Origin: Paracoccaceae bacterium
GTDB taxonomy: Bacteria > Pseudomonadota > Alphaproteobacteria > Rhodobacterales > Rhodobacteraceae
Assembly: GCA_002402045.2 (NCBI GenBank)
Contig: NVUX02000062.1
Coordinates: 1 to 38,590 of the forward strand
DNA: 38,590 nt
Direction: 5' to 3'
The number at the start of each line of letters is the position of its first letter. The first letter of the stretch is position 1. This document shows positions 8,104 to 16,507 of this stretch, one piece after another. The notes beneath the pieces were generated by a model. The model worked only from the letters and a program-made list of their open reading frames with translations, was not told the DNA's origin and ran no database searches. Both the position numbers and the translations under genes were made by a program.

Positions 8104-8744
8104 CTAAACCCCTCGCTTTCTAAATGCGGTCACAACAATCGCCCGCGCAGTCTCGAAAATGATCCCGAGATCTGTGCCAAACGTAGCCGTCCTTAGGTAA
8201 TCAAGCTCGATCCGCAGTTTTTTGGGCAAGAGTTTATTTGCATAGGCGCGCTCCACGTCATCCCCTTGCAAATAGTCATCGCCCTTCAAATAGCCAAAAA
8301 CCGCACCGGGGCTTGTGATTCCGGGCCGTGTCTCCAGCGTTTTGCTCATCCAGCCGGTATAATAATCCGATACAATTTGCGGGTCTTCGGGCCGAGGGCC
8401 AACAGCGGGTCTTCGGGCCGAGGGCCAACAATGGACATCTCCCCGACAAGCACGTTCCAAAATTGCGGCAGCTCATCAAGCTTGGCTTTGCGGACAAAGC
8501 GGCCAAACGGAAATATGCGCGCATCTTTCGGGGCGGTAATGGCCGTGCCTGTATTTTGCGTAATGTGCATGGACCGGATTTTATACATATTAAACATCTT
8601 GCCATTTTGGCCTACGCGCTTGGCAACAAAAAACGCCGGCCCGGGAGAGGCTAGTTTTGTAAGGATCGCTGTGAGCAAAATAATCGGCCAAATCATCAGT
8701 AAAACAAGGCTTGAAACCGTTATGTCAAATATTCGTTTTAGCAT
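8104..8744 (-). pseudogene. Initiating sugar transferase (PglC/WcaJ family), frameshifted by a tandem duplication
   Basis: Bacterial sugar transferase (polyprenyl-phosphate phosphosugar transferase) that would start the repeat unit on undecaprenyl phosphate. The 5' frame has the single N-terminal membrane helix (MLKRIFDITVSSLVLLMIWP), then SPGPAFFVAKRVGQNGK, FNMYKIRSMH, LDELPQFWNVL and EMSIVGPRPEDP. It then runs into a duplicated 26 bp and ends early at residue 132. The 3' frame resumes at GPRPEDPQIVSDYYTGW and ends normally (AFRKRGV). Removing one repeat copy restores a 204-aa protein, the normal small PglC-like size. Start ATG 8744 follows GGGAG by six bases, 12 bases after the aminotransferase gene. 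As written the enzyme should be inactive. Confidence 0.85.
8379..8430. repeat. Perfect 26-bp tandem duplication (two copies)
   Basis: Bases 8379-8404 and 8405-8430 are identical. The unit encodes the VGPRPEDP region of the sugar transferase. Since 26 is not a multiple of three, the extra copy shifts the frame, and loss of one copy by slippage or recombination would repair it. Confidence 0.9.
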
Positions 8745-8756
8745 GCTGGGCTCCCG

Positions 8757-9902
8757 TTAATGCAGTAGGTTTTTGATCGTGTCGATGACATATCCCTGTT
8801 CCTCAAACGTCATCCCCTGAAACAAAGGGATGCTTACGCAGCGCTCAAAAAACGCTTGGGCATTGGGGAAATCATCTGGCTGATAGTGGTAGCGCTCTGA
8901 CCAATAGGTCATCATATGCAGCGGCATATAATGCACCGAAGTGCCTATGCCCGCAGCCTGCATTGCTGCTATAAAATCATCGCGGGAAAGCGCGGCGTCA
9001 TCATTTAACCTAATAACAAAAAGATGCCAGGCGTGTGTGTCCGTCGCACCCGCCCGCGCCGGAAGCGTGAGCGGCAGGGTGGCAAATGCCTCCAGATAGC
9101 GCTCCGCCTGCTCGGTTCGATCCGTGGCAAAACCGCTCACCCGTTTTAGCTGGTGCACACCAAGGCTGGCCGCAATATCCGTCATATTATATTTATACCC
9201 CGGGGCAACCACATCATACCTCCAAGAGGCTTTGACCGATGAAAAACGGTCAAATACATCCTTGCTTATGCCGTGCAGGCGCATGGTGCGGGCGCGCGCC
9301 GCGATCTCTGGATCCGTGGTTACCAGCATGCCGCCCTCCCCTGTTGTCATGGTTTTATTGGCATAAAAGCTAAAGGCCGTTGCCGTGGTTCCGCACGCTC
9401 CAATAAGGCGGCCAGCGCTCAGGGTGGGCAGCGCATGCGCGGCATCATCCACCACAAAAAGTCCGTGCTGCTTTGCGAGGGCAAGGATGGCGGGCATATC
9501 GCAGGGCAGGCCTGCAAAATGCACCGGCAGAATGGCTTTTGTCTTGGGCGTTATCGCGGCACTTATAGACGCGGGCAGGATATTGGCGGTCACAGGGTCA
9601 CAATCCACGAAAACCGGATCAGCCCCCAGATACTGGATAACCTCAGCTGTGGCTGTGAAAGTCAGCGTTGGGCAAATGACTTCGTCTCCGGGGCCGATAT
9701 TAAGGGCCTCAAGCGCAAGATGAAGCGCCGCCGTTGCGGAGTTTACCGCCACAGCCTGCACGCCACCACCGATGAACGCCGCAAAATCCGCCTCAAACTG
9801 CGCGGTTTTTGGCCCTGTGGTTAGCCAGCCAGATCTAAGGGATTCGATAACTTCCGCTATCTCGTCCTCGCCAATTGCAGGGCGAAAAAAAGGTATTTTC
9901 AT
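8757..9902 (-). CDS. DegT/DnrJ/EryC1/StrS-family sugar aminotransferase
   Basis: A PLP-dependent enzyme (381 aa) that would aminate a 4-keto sugar nucleotide, here the product of the PglF-like dehydratase (compare PglE/WbpE). Visible hallmarks are SGWLTTGPKTAQFEADFA near residue 25, NSATAALHLAL, VDDAAHALP with the PLP-contacting Asp, and FSFYANKTMTTGEGG with the PLP-binding lysine. The C-terminal WHLFVIRL and ERCVSIPLF are also typical. ATG 9902 (MKIPFFRP) is preferred over the upstream codon because family members begin like this and GGA lies nine bases before. No N-acetyltransferase of the PglD type is found in the cluster, so the sugar may remain a free 4-amine. It is followed 12 bases later by the sugar transferase gene. 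Confidence 0.9.
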   Translation of the reverse strand: MKIPFFRPAIGEDEIAEVIESLRSGWLTTGPKTAQFEADFAAFIGGGVQAVAVNSATAALHLALEALNIGPGDEVICPTLTFTATAEVIQYLGADPVFVDCDPVTANILPASISAAITPKTKAILPVHFAGLPCDMPAILALAKQHGLFVVDDAAHALPTLSAGRLIGACGTTATAFSFYANKTMTTGEGGMLVTTDPEIAARARTMRLHGISKDVFDRFSSVKASWRYDVVAPGYKYNMTDIAASLGVHQLKRVSGFATDRTEQAERYLEAFATLPLTLPARAGATDTHAWHLFVIRLNDDAALSRDDFIAAMQAAGIGTSVHYMPLHMMTYWSERYHYQPDDFPNAQAFFERCVSIPLFQGMTFEEQGYVIDTIKNLLH

Positions 9903-9942
9903 GATTGTTTTTCCAGTGGGTGGCCACAAGCTGGCCTGACCG

Positions 9943-9977
9943 ATCAGCGCCGCGCCAAGTTTATGGGCGCGGCTGAT
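9943..9977. other. Strong GC-rich hairpin inside the operon
   Basis: ATCAGC...CGCGCC pairs with GGCGCGGCTGAT across an eight-base loop, with a small bulge on one arm. It lies in the 99-base gap between sulfotransferase and aminotransferase genes. There is no T-run on the transcribed (minus) strand, so it is more likely an mRNA-stability or attenuation structure than an intrinsic terminator. Confidence 0.4.
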
Positions 9978-10001
9978 AGGGTGTTCATTTTAAATGAGCG
10001 G

Positions 10002-10757
10002 TCAAAACGGCCATCTATAGTCAAAAATCTCGAACTCTTGGGCAAATAATTCTGTAACAAGTGATCGGCATTTTTTCGTAAACAGCGCCTCGTAATCAGG
10101 CGTTATCTTTGCGACCTTTTCAGCCGCCGTAAGCGTGAGCGGCGGCAACCCGATCTTCTCGGTAATGTTACGAAAATCCTCGGTAATATTCTCAAACCGA
10201 CCAACACGATCCATGGCCAGTTTTCCGCCAACGGCCATCATGTCCCAACTAGATGTATTGCCAGCATGAACAAAGGGAGAGCGCCGTCTTGAAGACCCCA
10301 ACGTTTCCAAATAGGCCTCAAACTCAAATTCCCGCCCGCTGGAGCGCTTGTGCCAGTTATAATCGGAAACCACCCGCGTCCACGGGTTTCGAACAAAGCA
10401 AAACTTGGTATATTCGCTCCATGCATCGCCAACAAATTTTGCGGCATCCTCCGCCGTTGGGTGCGGAGGATCTGGGCCAAGCGCGCGGGAAATATTGCGT
10501 TTAAACGCAATATTTTGCGCTTCTGGCCAGGTTTTGCCAAACATCCTAGCACCCACCGCAAACGCGATTGACGCGGGCCGGGACAGCATCTTTTTCATGC
10601 CAGGAGTTAGCGAACCTCCGGCCGCAAGAATTTCGTCTAGACTGCCAATTACAATATCGTCTCCCACAAGATGGGGGGCAATGGCCACTTTCATAGAGCT
10701 GCCCGCCACTTTTCGAACGTGCATGAAAATGAACTTATGGTTGTGAGAAATAATCAT
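10002..10757 (-). CDS. Sulfotransferase family protein (Sulfotransfer_2-like)
   Basis: A 251-residue PAPS-dependent carbohydrate sulfotransferase candidate. FIFMHVRKVAGSS (9-21) is the 5'-phosphosulfate loop next to a short beta strand, and FCFVRNPWTRVVSDYNWH (119-136) carries the 3'-phosphate-binding Arg/Ser region. DRVGRFENITEDF is a further family block. It would sulfate the polysaccharide or its lipid-linked unit. The start is ATG 10757, overlapping the upstream stop codon as ATGA; earlier frame codons are unlikely. No PAPS-synthesis gene is present in the window, so sulfate activation must be encoded elsewhere. Confidence 0.8.
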   Translation of the reverse strand: MIISHNHKFIFMHVRKVAGSSMKVAIAPHLVGDDIVIGSLDEILAAGGSLTPGMKKMLSRPASIAFAVGARMFGKTWPEAQNIAFKRNISRALGPDPPHPTAEDAAKFVGDAWSEYTKFCFVRNPWTRVVSDYNWHKRSSGREFEFEAYLETLGSSRRRSPFVHAGNTSSWDMMAVGGKLAMDRVGRFENITEDFRNITEKIGLPPLTLTAAEKVAKITPDYEALFTKKCRSLVTELFAQEFEIFDYRWPF

Positions 10758-11944
10758 ACCATGGCACTCATTTGCCGAATTTTCTTTGGCGTCGCCAAGC
10801 GTAGCGCAGGTTTGTTTTTGGCATCCATCGCATACCTTGCGCTCCAAGCAATGATCGCCAGGAAAACCCAAAAAAGTGTGTTGCGCAACCCATTGTGGGT
10901 CAATCCGTATGCCAAAACGAGGCCAAGAAGGCCAAATTGCATGCTGACAATCCGGTACTGCACTATGGTGAGGATCATGCTCGAAAACAGAATAAACCCC
11001 GCCACACCAAAGCTCGTGATAACATTTGCGAGGGTGGAATGAACCTCGTTGCCAAAGAGCATATTATAATACCCTTCGCCATAACCAAAAATAATCCGCC
11101 AGTCTGGATTCAGCAAAAGCGCATAGCCGCGATCTACCAAATTATCATCAGAATCTTGCCCGATGAGCGCGAGCCTGCGAATAACCTCGTTATCAGATTG
11201 TGCCAAATTCTCGAGTTGCGACACCAAAATCACAATCGACAGCAACAGCAGCACCAAAACTGAGGTGATAATCACCGCCTTTAGCAACCCCGACCGAATA
11301 CCACGGCCCCAGCTTATGAATGCCAGCAACATTAATGGCGAAATCGCCAACATCGCGGCTTTGGAAAGCGAAATGATAGCCAGCAAATAGGCCAGCGAAA
11401 CAAAGAGCGACGCGTATAGTTTTGAGCTGTTGATCACCGTTGCAATAGAAACATAGGCGCAGCCCATTAACACGGCAAAATAGCCAAGCTGGTTTGGGTT
11501 ATTAAACGTGCCCACCGAGCGCTCGGCATTGTTTAAAAAGAACGTCAGCGACCCATTTTCTATAAATATATAGCCGGTTTCAAAAACCAGCGCAGCGGCA
11601 ATGGCATGCAAAACGCCTTTTATGCCGCGCGGCGATATTACCTCTGTGAGCACCGTATAAACGCCAAGAAACACGAGCATGTTAAGGGTCGGATAAAGCA
11701 GTGTCGTGAAAGACGCCTCGGCCGTTGCCATAATAAAAAGGATTTGCCGCACGATTACATAGGCCCAAAACACAAGAACCGCAATTACCACGGGCTTGGG
11801 GGATAACCCTCCCACCTTGATAAAGGCCGCCATTGTCATCACAAAAAGAAGGACATGATACGCCTGTATCGAACCGCTTGGCAGGAGATAAAGCGGGCTG
11901 GTAAAAATGCCCAACATCATGAGATATTTTACTATTTTTGACAT
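10754..11944 (-). CDS. Wzy/O-antigen ligase-like polysaccharide polymerase (membrane)
   Basis: A 396-residue protein with about ten hydrophobic segments and little conserved sequence, as usual for this class. It has a large polar stretch around residues 240-290 (QSDNEVIRRLALIGQDSDD, then DRGYALLLNPDWRIIFGYG). The segment FGYGEGYYNMLFGNEVHST followed by a hydrophobic block resembles the Wzy_C region, in which the His lies on the periplasmic loop. It likely polymerises repeat units in the periplasm. Its start overlaps the flippase gene by 13 bases and its stop overlaps the sulfotransferase start by four, so the three are translationally coupled. A second protein of this class (19527-20825) exists in the cluster; which is polymerase and which ligase is not decided by sequence. 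Confidence 0.7.
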   Translation of the reverse strand: MSKIVKYLMMLGIFTSPLYLLPSGSIQAYHVLLFVMTMAAFIKVGGLSPKPVVIAVLVFWAYVIVRQILFIMATAEASFTTLLYPTLNMLVFLGVYTVLTEVISPRGIKGVLHAIAAALVFETGYIFIENGSLTFFLNNAERSVGTFNNPNQLGYFAVLMGCAYVSIATVINSSKLYASLFVSLAYLLAIISLSKAAMLAISPLMLLAFISWGRGIRSGLLKAVIITSVLVLLLLSIVILVSQLENLAQSDNEVIRRLALIGQDSDDNLVDRGYALLLNPDWRIIFGYGEGYYNMLFGNEVHSTLANVITSFGVAGFILFSSMILTIVQYRIVSMQFGLLGLVLAYGLTHNGLRNTLFWVFLAIIAWSARYAMDAKNKPALRLATPKKIRQMSAMV

Positions 11945-13110
11945 TGCGTTAAGCCATAAGTGAGGGCGGATGCAAAATAGAGCGTAGCCGCGGCGTAGCT
12001 GAGAAAAATCGTTAGCCCTGGCGCCATAAGGGCATGGCCAGCGGCATAAACCCCGAGCAAAATAGCCACCGAAGTAACGTTAATCGCAAAAAGCTGCCCG
12101 TCTTCCAGAATGTTTACAGCAACTTGCTGCATTAGAAAAAAGGGCGAAAACACGGCCAAAAGGATGATGATAGGCATGATGCTGGCCTTTAACGCTTCCA
12201 GTGCTTCAAAGCCGGATAAAAAGGGTTGGAAATAAAGCAAAAGCGTGCCCGCAATCATAACCACTCCCATGCCCAGCCCGTCGCGCATCGCCGATTTCAA
12301 GGCGCCGGTTGGCGCAGGCTCATCGCGGGCGCGCAGTAAAACCGACAGGCGCTTTACCCGCCGCGCCCCGGCATACTCAACCACATTTTGCGCAGCCGAA
12401 AGCAATTTCACCATAAAGAGCGCACCGGCAACCTCAGCGCTGGGAAAGGATGAGGCGAGTATGCTAATGCCGTGGTTTTTAAACGATTGGATGAAGGCAA
12501 AGACCCCAAGCTTCCAATTCACCTTAAGGCTGCTACTTAGCAAATTTGGCGCTAACCCAAAGATTGCCTTAATGGCAAGCAGCCCCGAGGGGAGCACCAT
12601 AAGCAACGGCATTAGGGGTAAATAATCGGTGTTTGGCAGCATCACCAGAAAAATCATCAGGGTCGACCACGGGAGTATCTGCGTGAGCATACTCGAAATT
12701 ATCGGCCTCGCTTGGCCAAGGTAATATTGCGCCATTATTGAGCGCGTCGCGGTTAAGGCGGTGCCAACCAAGGCGATTGTGGCCGCGCTCCAAAAAGGCA
12801 GCAAGGCAAAGGCCAGCACCACCAGAGCCGTGCTCACGAGGTAAAATAGCCGCAACTGGATTTGTGAAAACCCGTTTGCCGCCCGAAAAGCCGAGATCGC
12901 AATTCCGGGGTAGAAAAGATGGGCGAGGATGTTTTGCGTTGCATAAATTGCATTAAAAGCCAGAAAACCCTCTGCTGTTTTTTGCAATAGATACGCCTGC
13001 GCAACAAGCGCGATCCCCATAGATGCCGGACGCACAGCGATCTCTGTAGCGTGGCGCAAAGCACCTTGCCAGCTTGGCCGCAAATTAGAGTTATCGGCCA
13101 ACGGCGACAT
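11932..13110 (-). CDS. Wzx-like polysaccharide flippase/export membrane protein
   Basis: A 392-residue polytopic protein with roughly 10-12 hydrophobic segments separated by short basic loops (e.g. YAGARRVKRLSVLLRARDEP). Composition, length and position between Ugd and a Wzy-like gene fit a lipid-linked oligosaccharide flippase. No single diagnostic motif is visible, and assignment rests on topology and context. The ATG at 13110 (MSPLADNS) is preferred; the frame could also begin at TTG 13119. Either start lies inside the 3' end of the ugd gene, so the two genes overlap by about 20 bases. It is tightly coupled to the next gene (13-base overlap). Confidence 0.65.
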   Translation of the reverse strand: MSPLADNSNLRPSWQGALRHATEIAVRPASMGIALVAQAYLLQKTAEGFLAFNAIYATQNILAHLFYPGIAISAFRAANGFSQIQLRLFYLVSTALVVLAFALLPFWSAATIALVGTALTATRSIMAQYYLGQARPIISSMLTQILPWSTLMIFLVMLPNTDYLPLMPLLMVLPSGLLAIKAIFGLAPNLLSSSLKVNWKLGVFAFIQSFKNHGISILASSFPSAEVAGALFMVKLLSAAQNVVEYAGARRVKRLSVLLRARDEPAPTGALKSAMRDGLGMGVVMIAGTLLLYFQPFLSGFEALEALKASIMPIIILLAVFSPFFLMQQVAVNILEDGQLFAINVTSVAILLGVYAAGHALMAPGLTIFLSYAAATLYFASALTYGLTQCQK

Positions 13111-14395
13111 AGCTTTCAAAACCAGCCGCCAAAGCTTCTTTTTGACTATAAATATTGCGCAAATCAGCCATCCTTGCCTGCCGCATTCCCGTTGCTAAAC
13201 GATGGAGATCAAGGGCGCGAAATTCATTCCACTCAGTTAAAAGCACCACGGAATCAGCACCTTTCACCGCGGCGTAAGGGTCTTCATGCCAGGTCACATT
13301 ATGCAAAAGCGCTTCGCCCTCCTTAAACCCTTGCGGGTCAACCACCCGCACGCTGGCCCCTGCCCCAACAAGTGCCGGCACAATGGTGAGCGAAGGCGCC
13401 TCCCTCATATCGTCGGTATTTGGCTTAAAGGTGACGCCCAAAACCGTGACAATTTTGCCCGCCACGCTGCCGCCACAAAGATCAACCACCTTGTCGATCA
13501 TCTTCCGCTTAATCTCGTCATTCACCTTAATAACCGTTTCCACAATTTGCATCGGCACCGCATGTTCTTGCCCGATCCGCGCCAGCGCAGCGGTATCTTT
13601 GGGAAAGCATGAGCCCCCATAGCCCGGGCCTGCGTGCAGAAACTTGTTTCCAATCCGGCCATCAAGCCCCATGCCCTTGGACACCGCTTTAATATCCGCC
13701 CCTGTGCGCTCACAAAGCTGCGCAATTTCATTGATAAAGGTGATTTTTGTGGCCAGAAAGGCATTCGCCGCATATTTGATCATTTCTGCGCTCTCCAAAT
13801 CTGTAAACACAACCGGAAAATCGCGCAAGAATAGCGGGCGATAGACCTCACTCAAAACCGCTTTTGCCCGCTCGGTTTCGACCCCCACAATCACCCTGTC
13901 AGGTCGCATAAAGTCGTCTATAGCCGCCCCCTCGCGCAAAAATTCGGGGTTTGAGGCAACGTCGATAGTAACTGACGGGTTTGCCTTGGCAATCACCGCC
14001 GCAACCTTGCGATTGGTGCCCACAGGCACGGTCGATTTGGTAACCACAACGGCATAATCCGTAAGCGCTTCGCCAATTTCCTGAGCGGCTGCCATTACAT
14101 AAGTCAAATCCGCATGGCCATCGCCCCGCCGCGTGGGGGTGCCAACCGCAATAAAAACCACATCAGCCCCCTGCACAGAGGCGACAAGATCCGTGCCAAA
14201 GGTTAACCGCCCAGCCTGAAGGTTTCGTGAAAGCACGTCTTGCAATCCGGGCTCATAGATCGGCACCTCACCTTGCCGCAGCATCGCAATTTTGGCCGGG
14301 TCTTTATCAACACAAGCGACCTCATGCCCGAAATCAGCAAAACACACGCCTGAAACCAGCCCAACATAGCCGCTGCCAATCATTGCAATTTTCAT
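13091..14395 (-). CDS. ugd: UDP-glucose 6-dehydrogenase
   Basis: NAD-dependent enzyme (434 aa, normal length) oxidising UDP-glucose to UDP-glucuronate in the cytoplasm. MKIAMIGSGYVGLVSGVCFA is the N-terminal dinucleotide-binding site, VGTPTRRGDGHADL (84-97) and STVPVGT (121-127) are family blocks, NPEFLREG lies at 149-156, and GPGYGGSCFPKD holds the catalytic Cys263. GVTFKPNTDDMREAPS is the C-terminal domain signature. It supplies the uronic acid donor, with the epimerase encoded 44 bases upstream making the galacto-isomer. All key residues are present, and the gene shows no damage. Confidence 0.96.
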   Translation of the reverse strand: MKIAMIGSGYVGLVSGVCFADFGHEVACVDKDPAKIAMLRQGEVPIYEPGLQDVLSRNLQAGRLTFGTDLVASVQGADVVFIAVGTPTRRGDGHADLTYVMAAAQEIGEALTDYAVVVTKSTVPVGTNRKVAAVIAKANPSVTIDVASNPEFLREGAAIDDFMRPDRVIVGVETERAKAVLSEVYRPLFLRDFPVVFTDLESAEMIKYAANAFLATKITFINEIAQLCERTGADIKAVSKGMGLDGRIGNKFLHAGPGYGGSCFPKDTAALARIGQEHAVPMQIVETVIKVNDEIKRKMIDKVVDLCGGSVAGKIVTVLGVTFKPNTDDMREAPSLTIVPALVGAGASVRVVDPQGFKEGEALLHNVTWHEDPYAAVKGADSVVLLTEWNEFRALDLHRLATGMRQARMADLRNIYSQKEALAAGFESYVAVGR

Positions 14396-14439
14396 AAAAT
14401 TTTATCCATTAGGCACGTTTTCACTTTAATTATCAGGCT

Positions 14440-15453
14440 TTAAGCCCCGTAATACGCTCGATACCACGCTACAAATTTCTCAACGCCAATGCTCACGCTC
14501 GTTTCGGGCCTATAGCCCGTCAAACGCTGCAAAAGCGATGCATCCGCCCAGGTTGCCGGCACATCGCCTTTTTGCATATCCATATAGTTTCGAATGGCTT
14601 TTTTCCCAACACTCGCTTCAATCGCCTCAATAAAATCGAGCAGCCGCACCTTTTCGGAATTCCCGATATTCACAACCCGATAAGGGGCCGCCGCGCTTAA
14701 ACTATCTCCAGCGGCCACATCCTCCGGCCCGTTTGGCCGCTTAGGCACCACATCCAGAAGCAAGCGAATGCCGCGCACAAGGTCGGTCACATAGGTAAAA
14801 TCCCGATACATTTCACCGTGGTTGTAAATATCAATCGGGGTACCCTCAAAAATGCCTTTGGTAAACTTATGCAGCGCCATATCAGGGCGCCCCCACGGGC
14901 CATACACCGTAAAAAACCGAAACATCGTTGTTGGTATATCCCAAAGATGGGCATAAGAATGCGCCATAGCTTCCGTGGCCTTTTTACTGGCCGCATAAAT
15001 GGTAAGCTGGCTGTCTGCCTTGTGTAATTCGCTATATGGCATCTGGTCATTCGCGCCATAAACCGACGAGGTTGACGCCATCAGCAGGTGGTCAACGCCG
15101 AGCTCTTTTGCGCATTCCATAACATTGAATGTGCCTGTAATATTGGTTTCAATATAGGCGCGCGGGTTTTCCAATGAATACCGGACCCCTGCCTGCGCGG
15201 CCAAGTGAACGATCACATCCGGATTTTGGGCTTTGCAGAGGCCACTCAGTTTTTCAAAATCTTCAATCCTCCCGATTTCACAGGAAAAATGCTCGTTTTG
15301 CAAAAGGACCTGATGGCGGCCCTCTTTCAACGCAACATCGTAATAATCGGTCATGGCGTCATAGCCGACCACCCGAAACCCTTCGGCGATAAGCAGTTTT
15401 GACAGGTGAAACCCGATGAAACCGGCAGATCCGGTAACTAACACAGTTCGCAT
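14440..15453 (-). CDS. UDP-glucuronate 4-epimerase (NAD-dependent SDR epimerase)
   Basis: A 337-residue extended short-chain dehydrogenase. GSAGFIGFHLS (8-18) is the NAD-binding loop, STSSVYG (127-133) carries the catalytic Ser, and YAASKK gives Tyr153/Lys157. The segment DAMTDYYDVALKEGR after the first beta-alpha unit is characteristic of UDP-glucuronate 4-epimerases (LspL/GlaE type) and differs from GalE. It would convert UDP-GlcA from Ugd into UDP-GalA. ATG 15453 has GAGGGG about 12 bases upstream. It is preceded by a 175-base gap after the RfaH-like gene that contains an inverted repeat. Confidence 0.9.
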   Translation of the reverse strand: MRTVLVTGSAGFIGFHLSKLLIAEGFRVVGYDAMTDYYDVALKEGRHQVLLQNEHFSCEIGRIEDFEKLSGLCKAQNPDVIVHLAAQAGVRYSLENPRAYIETNITGTFNVMECAKELGVDHLLMASTSSVYGANDQMPYSELHKADSQLTIYAASKKATEAMAHSYAHLWDIPTTMFRFFTVYGPWGRPDMALHKFTKGIFEGTPIDIYNHGEMYRDFTYVTDLVRGIRLLLDVVPKRPNGPEDVAAGDSLSAAAPYRVVNIGNSEKVRLLDFIEAIEASVGKKAIRNYMDMQKGDVPATWADASLLQRLTGYRPETSVSIGVEKFVAWYRAYYGA

Positions 15454-15492
15454 CGTTATCGTTACCCCTCATATGGCTTTAGTCTGGTGTTT

Positions 15493-15509
15493 GCGTAATT
15501 ATTTTACGC
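15493..15509. promoter_or_regulatory. Inverted repeat GCGTAA-N5-TTACGC upstream of the epimerase gene
   Basis: A perfect 6-bp dyad lies 40 bases upstream of the epimerase start, in the only sizeable gap after the RfaH-like gene. It could be a protein-binding operator or an RNA hairpin contacted by the antitermination complex. Sequence alone does not distinguish these. Confidence 0.3.
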
Positions 15510-15628
15510 TGAATTCTGAAAACCTAAATACCACAAAAGGCCCTCATAGCAAAATCGAGTTCGCCCCTTGCAACGGCTACCGCAGCGCGGGTGAAATCCG
15601 CGGCCCTTCCAACAGTAAAACACCGCGG

Positions 15629-16150
15629 CTAGCCGTGCAGCAGCTCAAGCTCTGAACCAGCGCAATCAGCCACAACCGCACGCCCCATCAGTTCAAACAA
15701 CAGCCGCACCCGCTCACCTTCTGAAGCTTGCTCAACCTCGGCCATGGCATCCCGAAACGGGCCACTGATCACACGCACCTTGTCACCGGGGTTAAAAACA
15801 GGCAGCGGCAAAATATTACCCTTTGGGTCACATCTCGCCATCAATGCGCGCATTAGCCCATCGGGCACTTGTTGCGGCGTATTGCGGCGGGCAACCACCA
15901 ATGCCACCACCCCAAACGTGCTGTTAATCGCGCGCCATTGGGTCTCCAACGGGTTAAAGCTAATAAAGATATAACCGGCAAATAATGGGCGCTGCACACG
16001 GCGTTCTTTTCGAGCATGACGCACCGTGCGGGTTTGCATGGGCATAAAGGTCTCATATCCTTGCCGTTGCAAATGGGATTTCGCCAGCGCAAACCCGTTT
16101 GGCTTTAGCTGCGCCACAAACCAGGCATGATGCGCGCTGGCCATCTTCAT
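15629..16150 (-). CDS. RfaH-like NusG paralogue (operon-specific antiterminator)
   Basis: A 173-residue protein with an N-terminal NGN domain (about 8-105: WFVAQLKPNGFALAKSHLQ, TFMPMQTRT, RVQRPLFAGYIFISF) and a C-terminal KOW domain beginning VFNPGDKVRVISGPFRD (118-134). Housekeeping NusG is normally encoded beside secE and ribosomal proteins; this copy heads a polysaccharide operon, as for RfaH, LoaP or UpxY types, which bind RNA polymerase and suppress termination in long surface-polysaccharide operons. It likely acts on the ~11-kb unit downstream. ATG 16150 has no strong ribosome binding site and lies just after a short GTGC/GCAC hairpin. An alternative start is two codons later. Confidence 0.88.
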   Translation of the reverse strand: MKMASAHHAWFVAQLKPNGFALAKSHLQRQGYETFMPMQTRTVRHARKERRVQRPLFAGYIFISFNPLETQWRAINSTFGVVALVVARRNTPQQVPDGLMRALMARCDPKGNILPLPVFNPGDKVRVISGPFRDAMAEVEQASEGERVRLLFELMGRAVVADCAGSELELLHG

Positions 16151-16507
16151 GTTTGCAACGTGCTTTTTGGCACGCTCAATAAGGGGTAGGGATTCATAAA
16201 TGCAGTGGCTAAATACACGAGAGGGGGGGAGGAAAACCCAAACATTACTACTCGTTGTACGTTCATTTTTTGCATTCCACTATACTCAAGATTTAAAGCA
16301 TGTGGTAACAACGAAAAAGCGAAACGCCTTCTTCTGAAGATCATCAATATTGCACCAACTACTCGTCTTATAGGTATTAACTATTTATCGACAGATTGAT
16401 TAACAAGTTATTAATAAACGTAAATTTTAGCTAAATACGTCAGATTAAACCGAGCAGATACGCAAGCTGCCCCCGCTAAAAATGGGGGCAAAAGCGCATA
16501 ATCAAGG
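16151..16507. other. Leader/intergenic region upstream of the RfaH-like gene
   Basis: These 357 bases are AT-rich and hold no convincing gene; the short frames are unlike proteins. Presumably they contain the promoter of the second polysaccharide unit and a leader in which the RfaH-like protein could be recruited. A GCCCCC/GGGGGC dyad marks the 3' side of the kinase gene, and a C-rich tract lies near 16226. I could not identify an element matching the enterobacterial ops sequence. Confidence 0.4.
16469..16489 (-). terminator. Hairpin after the kinase gene (possible terminator)
   Basis: GCCCCC and GGGGGC flank a nine-base loop, about 20 bases past the stop codon of the co-polymerase/kinase gene on the minus strand. 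There is no clear T-run, so it may be weak, or a pause site relevant to antitermination. Confidence 0.35.
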
